Shown here: positions 11,770-18,768 of the stretch, in pieces
How the letters are laid out: every line of letters begins with the position of its first letter
Numbering within the stretch: the stretch's first letter is position 1
Source of the DNA: a virus
Direction: 5' to 3' (one strand)
DNA length: 20,431 nucleotides
IMG/VR virus record: IMGVR_UViG_3300002835_001385
Coordinates: 1 to 20,431 of that record
Notes under the pieces: generated by a model
The model's input: the letters and a program-made list of their open reading frames with translations, nothing else
Databases searched by the model: none
What the model was told of the DNA's origin: nothing
Translations under genes and position numbers: made by a program

Positions 11770-14700
11770 ATGGCTGAACAGGAACAAGGCAATATTAGAC
11801 AGGAGTATAACAATGCTACTACAGGTCTTAACATGGACCAAACCCCTAACCAAATTGCAAAGGGGAAACTAACGTATGCAATAAATGCTACTGTTGAAAA
11901 CTATGATGCTAATTCTGTAAACTATCAGAATGAGCCAGGGAACGAACTTTGTGTTACGTTCCCTTCAGGTTTTGTGCTTATAGGTAATCACTTCATCCAA
12001 GAGAAGAACAAACATATATTCTTTATCACTAACCCTGATACAGGAGCTAGTCAGATTGGACAGATGGAGAATAATGATTGCGTATATCGTGTAATTGTAA
12101 ATGCTCCTTGCCTCAACTTCAATACTGGCTACCCCATCCACAAGGTGGCACATAAGATAACTAATTGTACCACAGAGATTTATTGGACAGATGGATTCAA
12201 TCCTAGAAGATATTTGGACATTGACAATATTCCAAAAGTTCTAAAATCTGGAACTCCGTTCTGTGATCCAGAATATACAGACGACCTAGACTGTAATCAA
12301 CTTAAACTTCAACCCAACTTTAATATCCCTCAACTGGAGGTAACTGATGTTACTAGCACAGGTAATCTGATTGCTGGTACATATCAGTTTGCTGCACAAT
12401 ACTCTGATGCTCAGGGTAATCCTTACACGTCCTACTATTCTGTTACCAACCCAACACCTATTGCTGATAAGTTCATTACATCAGTGAACTTCAACTATCC
12501 TGTTGGGAAGTCTATCATCCTCAATATAAGCAATCTTGAGGACACAGGGCTTTACCAGTATTTTAACTTAGCGGTGATTAAGACAGTGAATAACATCACT
12601 TCTGTCGAGCTAGCTGGTACATATTACATCGATGCTGTTCAAAAGGAAATCACATACACTGGTCAGAACGTTACACAAATCAGACTGACTATCAATGATA
12701 TATTTGAGAAGTTCCCTTATTACGACATTGCTCAAGATCTTACAACAGCACAAGATGTCTTGATATGGGACAACCTTACATCTATTGATCGTATTAACTA
12801 CCAAAGCATTGCTAATCAAATTCCTCTGTTATGGGAAAGCTGGAGAATTCCTGCTGACCAAAACTATTCAGATGAGTTGAATGCCACCAATCTCAGAGGT
12901 TATTTGAGAGATGAGGTGTATGCTTTTGAGATAGTGTTCTTGCTTAAGAATGGTAAGCAGACAGATGGATTTCATATTCCTGGTAGAATCAAAGGCGCTA
13001 CAGAGAACTTACAACCTGATGTACCAGATACCAACCCAGACTTTATAGGCGTTCCTGATTACACATCTGGAGGAATAGGATATAGCTCTTATTGGAAAAT
13101 CTACAATACAGGATCTGTTATTGGTACAAGTCCTGGATATTCTCCAGCTCCTGACTACAGAGGTCCTTATCAGTATGGTGAGTTTGGTTATTGGGAATCA
13201 ACAGACACCTACCCATGTAACAAAGATGTGTGGGGCGATCTTGCTGGTCAGCCTATTAGGCACCATAAGTTCCCTGACATCAATGTAAGTCCTGCTTACG
13301 AATCTAAGATATTTACAGGACCTTCAGGTATGGTTCAGGGTAATGATGCTGTGTTCCCTATTGGTGTACAATTAGATGTACAACTAGTGAGCTCACTTAT
13401 TCAGACATCCACTCTTACACCAGAACAGAAAGATGATATTGTAGCATTTAAAATCATTCGTGCTGATCGTGGTACAAACAAGTCTATTGTTGCTAAGGGT
13501 ATCCTTAGAAACGTAAATACGTATGAGAGAGAAGAGGAAACCTACTACTATCCTAACTACCCATACAACGATCTTAACCCAGATCCATTCCTTAATACAA
13601 CTAACAATGCCTACTCACAAATCTGTGATGGGTATAGTGTATTCATAGACACACTTGTTGTAGACCCTGCTGGTGGACCTTCTTTTGCTGAGGTGGAATA
13701 CACTGATTGCAATACGAACAAAACAACAAAGAAGAAATACTTTGCAATTGGTCAATATCCACTTTGCTCAATAGGTAAGCCTACAATCCTTGGTCCTGCA
13801 ACAGGAAGGGTGGGGCTTTCTACATATGAGATATGGACAGCTCAGGTTTGTAATCCAAGTCCTTTTGCATTTGCCAGAGGTGGTAGAATTGAGTGGAACG
13901 ACATCTATACAGGTGTCACTACACAGTGGGTGAATGGATGGCCTACCTCTCCAGTGTATACATTATATGTAGTTCCTGGCACAGGTGGTCCTGTACAAAT
14001 TGAAGGTCCTGGTAATATTTGTTTCACTGGTCCAACACTTGTTACAGGTGCAAATTGTAAAGCTGAGAATCCTCAACCTGGATTTACAGAGAAATACAGA
14101 CAGATATTTAACTCTCCTGAAACTTCTTTTGGACAGCCTTTCTTAGGTGGTGTTCTTAAGCTTGAGAGTGTAATGTTTGGTAGAGGTAAAGGTCACTTTG
14201 TTGAGGTGAGAGATAATGCTAAGTACAAACTCTTAACAGAAGAAGCTCAGCGTGATGCTCTTGAAAGTGCTGAAGAACTAGGTGATGTAACCACACCATT
14301 CAATGCGACTGCTATGTTTACAGCATACCAGGCGTATTTAACCATCTATGTAAATGGCATCACAAGGAAGAACTATGCTTACTCTTTCAACTCCATAGGA
14401 GATTATAACTATGGGGTGGGAGTTCCTGATGATCTAGGGATTAAGCAACGTAACCTTGACATCGCTAGATATTTGATTCCTGGTGTACAGAACGTTGGTG
14501 ATATATACAACATCAACAACTTCCAAAGAGAATCATCTGTCTACCTAAGAACTGACCTAGATAGACCAGGTCTTCCCTTCCCAGACCAAAGCCCTAACAT
14601 GTTGTCTGCAGGAAGTTCAATAGTTACAGACATATCAAGATTCACTATATCAGAAAGAAGCAAGTGTCAAGCTCCTGCTAAGGAAGAAGACATGTCTGTT

Positions 14701-17232
14701 GTTTCTTATTACGCATCTCTTAAGAATGTATTTGTTAACCAATACGGACAAATCTATTCTTACACCACGGTGGACACTGGTTTCCAAGTGCCTGTGGATG
14801 ATGTTACTCCCAATATACAAACAGTGTTTGGTGGTGATACATTCATTAGCAGGTTTGCATTCAAGACCAAGCTTCCATTCTTTATTGACAACCGTGTGAA
14901 TGCTCCTGATGATAGTGATATATTCTATGATGAGATAGGTAACATAGCCTATCCAAAATACTGGCATTCAGCACGTTCTATTCTTAGAGACTACACTATT
15001 ACAAGTGTAGGTGTGTTATCAAACATTATTTCCTACAAGGCTCACAACTTTGACTGTCCTAACAGTCAGTTTGTAGCTCCTGGGCAACCTAAGGATAGCA
15101 ATCCTGGAAGAACATTCTATGATGGATACTTCTACCTATTTGCATACGGTATTCCTAATTTCTATTGTGAGAGCTCTTATAACGTAGACTTACGTCAAGC
15201 TTTCAACGACAGAGAGGGTGACTTCTGGCCTCACGTGAGTACAGGTATTCCTGATGACTGGGTGCAACAAAGTTATGTTCCTATTGTTCAGGATAACACC
15301 TACTTCTATAATGTAACATATTCTAAGCAGAACAAAGAGAATACATTTACAAATCTACCTATTGACTGGAATAGACCTTGCTTCACCTATTATCCTTTCA
15401 GAGCTATCTATTCTGATTCTCAGAACATTGACTCTGATAATAGAGTGAACAGTTGGTTGATTTACAGAGCTGTATCTTATTATGACTTCCCTCAGAACTA
15501 TGGAGATCTTATATCTCTAGATGGAATTCAGAACAAGGCAGTGCTTGCTCGTTTTGAGAACAAGACACTCATGTACAACAACCTCCTTACGATAGATACA
15601 AGTAATCCTCAAGCAGCGTATGTTGGTAATCCTCAGTTCTTTAGATCAGCTCCTCCGATTGATTTCGCAGAAACTGATTTGGGATATGTAGGAACCCAAA
15701 ACAAGATGTTGCTGAAGATTCCACAAGGACAAGTGTCTGTGGATGCTAAGCGTGGTCAGGTATTTTTGATCTCTGGTACACAGGCTGTAGACCTGTCAGG
15801 GTTTGGTTCAGGACTTAATAGGTTCTTTACAGACCACCTGGCATTTGAAATCCTGCGTTACTTCCCAGATGTACCTACAGATAACCACTTCACAGGAATT
15901 GGTCTACATGGTGTATTTGATAGCAAGTATGACAGGGTGCTTATCACTAAGCTTGACTATGTTCCAAAGAGCAAAGATGTTAAATACGATGCTGTAAAGA
16001 GAGAGTTTTATGTTGAAAAGGCATACAAACAAATCCCTTATAACACTACTACTAGTACAACTACCTCTGCTGGTACCACGACTAGTACAACCACATCTGC
16101 TGGCACTACCACTAGTACAACAACATTTGGATCAACTACTACAACAACCACTCTTAAACCAATCACTGTACGTGAGAGAGTATATCTAACAGATGAAGAG
16201 TACTTCTGTAATAAGAGCTGGACAGTGTCTTTCAACTTCAACACTAAGAGTTGGATAAGCTTCCACAGTTATATCCCTAACTGGTATATTGGTGAGAACA
16301 ATTTCTTCTATTCTGGTCTTAATGGATGTTGTGATGACTTTGAAGTGATAGCTGGTGTTCCTGGACCTGTTCCAACCACCACTACTACATCTAGTACATC
16401 TACCACTTCTACAAGCTCAACTACCACTACAACCACTACAAAGAATTGTAACCTTGCGGGAACTGTTGTAGTTACAAGTTGTAACCTTGTAGGAACAGCA
16501 ATAGCAATTGGACCAACTCCACCACCTCCTTGTACAAGACCTGTGAAACTATTGAATGATGTATTCTATACAGGATATAATATCGTATCCCCACCATCTA
16601 ATGTTGTTTCTACAGGAAGTCAATTAGCTGCATGTAACGCTGTTGCCTATCTGAATACATTTGGTGGATCATATGTAAACGTTGTACCTACATTCCTCAC
16701 TATCCAATATCAAGGACTCTACGTTGGATCTAGGGTGTTTGTGACCAATGGTACAAATGATTGTACAACTATTCCTAATGGTTGGTACTTTACAGGAGCT
16801 TCTCAAGCTGTTAACACAGTGTTCCAAGTGGTAGGTGGATTGATTGTATCAATTAATATTTGTCCTACAACCACTACAACAACAAGCACTAGTAGCAGTA
16901 GTACAACAACAACGTCATCTACTAGCACAACAACTAGTACATCGTCTACCACTACCACAACAACTACAGCTATACCTGTAACTACTACCACTACATCTAG
17001 TAGTAGTAGCACAACTACAACAACAACAGGCACACCAACAACAACCACAACTACTACCACTGCTGTACCTCCAACAACTACTACTACTACAAGTTCTAGT
17101 AGCACCAGTACTACTACATCAACTAGTAGCACTAGCACTACATCAACTAGTAGTAGTACAACAACTACAACAACTACAGCTGCACTTAATTGTTCACTTG
17201 CTGGAACAGCTGTTGAAGAATATCCATCATAA
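11770..17232 (+). CDS. crAss-like tail muzzle (P22 gp10-like stabilization) protein, N-terminal and central parts, 1820 aa
   Basis: The N-terminus (TTGLNMDQTPNQIAKGKLTY, AINATVENYD, YQNEPGNELCV) and the NCTTEIYWTDGFNPRRYLD segment are hallmark sequences of crAss-like muzzle/stabilization proteins, which form the distal short tail. Later signatures also fit: NRVNSWLIYRAVSYYDFP, VSVDAKRGQVFLISG, NRFFTDHLAFEILRYFPDVP, GIGLHGVFDSKYDRVLITKL and F1479-C-N-K-S-W with SWISFHSYIPNWYIGENNF. From residue 1426 the conserved sequence is broken by Thr/Ser linkers: 1426-1455 (three 10-aa repeats), 1536-1557 and 1700-1803. A ~140-aa Cys-containing domain lies between the last two, and the protein ends in a short NCSLAGTAV stub. 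The expected muzzle C-terminus is absent here and appears in the gene at 17902. So this is probably one part of a split protein. Confidence 0.85.
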   Translation: MAEQEQGNIRQEYNNATTGLNMDQTPNQIAKGKLTYAINATVENYDANSVNYQNEPGNELCVTFPSGFVLIGNHFIQEKNKHIFFITNPDTGASQIGQMENNDCVYRVIVNAPCLNFNTGYPIHKVAHKITNCTTEIYWTDGFNPRRYLDIDNIPKVLKSGTPFCDPEYTDDLDCNQLKLQPNFNIPQLEVTDVTSTGNLIAGTYQFAAQYSDAQGNPYTSYYSVTNPTPIADKFITSVNFNYPVGKSIILNISNLEDTGLYQYFNLAVIKTVNNITSVELAGTYYIDAVQKEITYTGQNVTQIRLTINDIFEKFPYYDIAQDLTTAQDVLIWDNLTSIDRINYQSIANQIPLLWESWRIPADQNYSDELNATNLRGYLRDEVYAFEIVFLLKNGKQTDGFHIPGRIKGATENLQPDVPDTNPDFIGVPDYTSGGIGYSSYWKIYNTGSVIGTSPGYSPAPDYRGPYQYGEFGYWESTDTYPCNKDVWGDLAGQPIRHHKFPDINVSPAYESKIFTGPSGMVQGNDAVFPIGVQLDVQLVSSLIQTSTLTPEQKDDIVAFKIIRADRGTNKSIVAKGILRNVNTYEREEETYYYPNYPYNDLNPDPFLNTTNNAYSQICDGYSVFIDTLVVDPAGGPSFAEVEYTDCNTNKTTKKKYFAIGQYPLCSIGKPTILGPATGRVGLSTYEIWTAQVCNPSPFAFARGGRIEWNDIYTGVTTQWVNGWPTSPVYTLYVVPGTGGPVQIEGPGNICFTGPTLVTGANCKAENPQPGFTEKYRQIFNSPETSFGQPFLGGVLKLESVMFGRGKGHFVEVRDNAKYKLLTEEAQRDALESAEELGDVTTPFNATAMFTAYQAYLTIYVNGITRKNYAYSFNSIGDYNYGVGVPDDLGIKQRNLDIARYLIPGVQNVGDIYNINNFQRESSVYLRTDLDRPGLPFPDQSPNMLSAGSSIVTDISRFTISERSKCQAPAKEEDMSVVSYYASLKNVFVNQYGQIYSYTTVDTGFQVPVDDVTPNIQTVFGGDTFISRFAFKTKLPFFIDNRVNAPDDSDIFYDEIGNIAYPKYWHSARSILRDYTITSVGVLSNIISYKAHNFDCPNSQFVAPGQPKDSNPGRTFYDGYFYLFAYGIPNFYCESSYNVDLRQAFNDREGDFWPHVSTGIPDDWVQQSYVPIVQDNTYFYNVTYSKQNKENTFTNLPIDWNRPCFTYYPFRAIYSDSQNIDSDNRVNSWLIYRAVSYYDFPQNYGDLISLDGIQNKAVLARFENKTLMYNNLLTIDTSNPQAAYVGNPQFFRSAPPIDFAETDLGYVGTQNKMLLKIPQGQVSVDAKRGQVFLISGTQAVDLSGFGSGLNRFFTDHLAFEILRYFPDVPTDNHFTGIGLHGVFDSKYDRVLITKLDYVPKSKDVKYDAVKREFYVEKAYKQIPYNTTTSTTTSAGTTTSTTTSAGTTTSTTTFGSTTTTTTLKPITVRERVYLTDEEYFCNKSWTVSFNFNTKSWISFHSYIPNWYIGENNFFYSGLNGCCDDFEVIAGVPGPVPTTTTTSSTSTTSTSSTTTTTTTKNCNLAGTVVVTSCNLVGTAIAIGPTPPPPCTRPVKLLNDVFYTGYNIVSPPSNVVSTGSQLAACNAVAYLNTFGGSYVNVVPTFLTIQYQGLYVGSRVFVTNGTNDCTTIPNGWYFTGASQAVNTVFQVVGGLIVSINICPTTTTTTSTSSSSTTTTSSTSTTTSTSSTTTTTTTAIPVTTTTTSSSSSTTTTTTGTPTTTTTTTTAVPPTTTTTTSSSSTSTTTSTSSTSTTSTSSSTTTTTTTAALNCSLAGTAVEEYPS
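16045..16134 (+). repeat. Three tandem 30-nt repeats (TTTSTTTSAG) in muzzle gene
   Basis: Units at 16045-16074, 16075-16104 and 16105-16134 encode TTTSTTTSAG, TTTSTTTSAG and TTTSTTTFGS. They share an ACTAGTACAAC core with synonymous differences, and are followed by six more Thr codons. The array interrupts conserved muzzle sequence just before the segment leading to the FCNKSW motif. Confidence 0.85.
16375..16440 (+). repeat. Thr/Ser linker 2 in muzzle gene
   Basis: Twenty-two codons, all Thr or Ser, placed between the conserved SWISFHSY segment with its following CCDDFEVIAG and the Cys-containing inserted domain that begins KNCNLAGTVVV. Confidence 0.8.
16867..17178 (+). repeat. Long Thr/Ser linker 3 near muzzle gene end
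   Basis: About 104 codons of Thr and Ser, broken only by short spacers (AIPV, GTP, AVPP). The DNA mixes ACA, ACT, ACC with AGT, AGC and TCT, and is rich in CTAGT and ACAACA words. The same composition gives a Val-rich frame on the other strand, which is an artefact. It ends before NCSLAGTAVEEYPS and the stop codon. Confidence 0.85.
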
Positions 17233-17251
17233 CTTTTAAATATTATATACA

Positions 17252-17890
17252 ATGACAGTCTTAATAACGTTAACAACAGCTGGGGCAGACACAGGTCCTT
17301 TTAATCTCTACTCAAATGTAGATGGTTATGTTTCAGCATTTGAAACAGGGGTGTCTAAGGCAGCTCTCCAAGCTGGTTATTCATCTGCACTTGTTCCTAA
17401 TGGTACAACAACCATAAGAATAAAGTCTACGGGCACTTGTGTAAACTACATAGATGTTACAGTGGTTACAACTACTACCACTACTTCTAGTACTTCTAGT
17501 ACAACAACATCTACTTCTAGCACCACAACAACGTCTACTTCTAGTACCACAACAACCACTTCTAGTACTGCAGCACCTACTCAGTTGTTTGTTTATGCAA
17601 AGTATATAAATTCTCCATCTGCTGGTAATTTACAATTTAGTATAAACTCAGGACCAAATTTCAATGCTGGTGCTGTACCAACATCATCTTGTGATTATAT
17701 GTTTACAATAAGTGGAATCACTGCAGGAGATAGCATCACATTTACTGACTCAAACACTCAGGCAATTGCAGGAAGTACATCTGTTTGTCCTTCAGGGCCT
17801 GGTGGATTTGGCTGTACATACAACTACTCTGTATTAGTGTCTGGTCCACAAACTGCATACATCTCAGTTGACGGAGCTAACGCTTGCTAA
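17252..17890 (+). CDS. Modular tail-associated display protein, 212 aa
   Basis: Starts 19 nt after the muzzle stop. Three parts: residues 1-70, a beta-type domain with TGPF (14-17), TGVSK (32-36) and STGTC (59-63), which recurs at the start of the next gene; residues 73-106, a Thr/Ser linker; residues 107-212, a second beta-type domain with paired Cys (SSCDYMFTISGITAGDSITF, VCPSGPGGFGCTY, SVDGANAC), resembling an Ig-like or lectin-like fold. No signal peptide, so it is a cytoplasmically made virion part rather than a secreted protein. It sits between two pieces of what looks like one ancestral muzzle protein, suggesting it attaches to the muzzle through the shared N-terminal domain and displays its C-terminal domain. 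No known family identified. Confidence 0.55.
   Translation: MTVLITLTTAGADTGPFNLYSNVDGYVSAFETGVSKAALQAGYSSALVPNGTTTIRIKSTGTCVNYIDVTVVTTTTTTSSTSSTTTSTSSTTTTSTSSTTTTTSSTAAPTQLFVYAKYINSPSAGNLQFSINSGPNFNAGAVPTSSCDYMFTISGITAGDSITFTDSNTQAIAGSTSVCPSGPGGFGCTYNYSVLVSGPQTAYISVDGANAC
17468..17569 (+). repeat. Thr/Ser linker in 212-aa protein
   Basis: Thirty-four Thr/Ser codons with a repeating ACTTCTAG-containing unit (24-nt periodicity in places, encoding TTSTSSTT). It links two beta-type domains, and its composition is the same as in the muzzle linkers. Confidence 0.8.
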
Positions 17891-17901
17891 AATAAATAAG
17901 A

Positions 17902-18768
17902 ATGCCTAAGACAATCATCATAAAATTAACTAGCTCAGGACCTACAACAGGACCTTTTACAATCATTGACCAACTTGGAAACACTCTAGCAACGGGTGTT
18001 TCCAAGGGGGACTTGATTTCTGGGGTGAGCTATGTTGTAGATGATGCTGTTAATGTCATCACTGTAGAGTCTACAGGTAAGTGTAAGAGTAAGAAAAACT
18101 TCCCTGTCACTACAGTTAATCCCGTGAGTTTAGCAGCTACCACGTATAAACAAATATCAACTGCTTGTATCTGGAGGCACCTGAAGAATCCAGTGGTGTA
18201 CAACTACTTCTATGGAAACATAGAACCTTACATCATTGAGTATCCTTTTGCCTATCAGTACCAGGATGAAATCTTACAGAGTGTACAGGATTACACCAAG
18301 GCATATAGATACTTCCCTGATCCAGATGGTATATCAGATGACAACCGTAAAATAGAAACCGACAATGCTTGGTTTAATAAGGCTGTCCTTTACAATGGTC
18401 AACAGAGTACAGGTGTGCTTGAGTTGGTTCCTAAACCAATCAACAACCTCAAGGACTACTTAAAGTATCCTATATACAACACTGATAGTAAGACAATTAC
18501 ATTCACTAAGAGTGATAACTTCTACCAGTATAATACATTCTGGTCATTGGTAAAAGACAAACAACTACCTCTCTTCATACGCACGTGCGAGTCTCTGTCT
18601 TTAGATAAGGTGGTGAATCAGGTGAATATGGATTATGGTAAGAGATCCTTCAAGAAGGAACCTCTACGTGCTAAGGAATTAAAGGTGCGACACATCCTAG
18701 ATAACCGTAGCGATGCACACTTAGTATCACAGTTTATTTACACACCTGCTCAAATCTCTTACAAGTAA
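17902..18768 (+). CDS. Split muzzle C-terminal part fused to TGPF/GVSK domain, 288 aa
   Basis: Residues 1-70 repeat the domain at the start of the previous protein: TGPF (16-19), TGVSK (31-35), STGKC (57-61). From about residue 82 the sequence changes: STACIWRHLKNPVVYNYFYG, then IEPYIIEYPF, NAWFNKAVLYNGQQSTGVLE, YNTFWSLVKDKQLPLFIRTC and KELKVRHILDNR. This resembles the C-terminal domain of crAss-like muzzle proteins, which normally follows the SWISFHSY...NNFF segment in the same chain (recalled, not searched). The missing end of the 1820-aa protein therefore seems to be encoded here as a separate gene with its own ATG, 11 nt after the previous stop. It would have to assemble with the main muzzle in trans. 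Alternatives: an independent tail-tip protein, or joining by recoding, for which no slippery site is evident. Confidence 0.6.
   Translation: MPKTIIIKLTSSGPTTGPFTIIDQLGNTLATGVSKGDLISGVSYVVDDAVNVITVESTGKCKSKKNFPVTTVNPVSLAATTYKQISTACIWRHLKNPVVYNYFYGNIEPYIIEYPFAYQYQDEILQSVQDYTKAYRYFPDPDGISDDNRKIETDNAWFNKAVLYNGQQSTGVLELVPKPINNLKDYLKYPIYNTDSKTITFTKSDNFYQYNTFWSLVKDKQLPLFIRTCESLSLDKVVNQVNMDYGKRSFKKEPLRAKELKVRHILDNRSDAHLVSQFIYTPAQISYK

Noticed and set aside
16803-17276. Reverse-strand Val/Leu-rich open frame over the Thr/Ser linker
   Set aside because: It is the complement of Thr (ACN) codons read as Val; the poly-Val pattern resembles a membrane helix only by composition.
17178-17910. Programmed frameshift or stop read-through joining the three muzzle-region genes
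   Set aside because: Each gene has its own stop and ATG with 11-19 nt between, and I see no slippery heptamer with a downstream structure at the junctions; separate translation is simpler.
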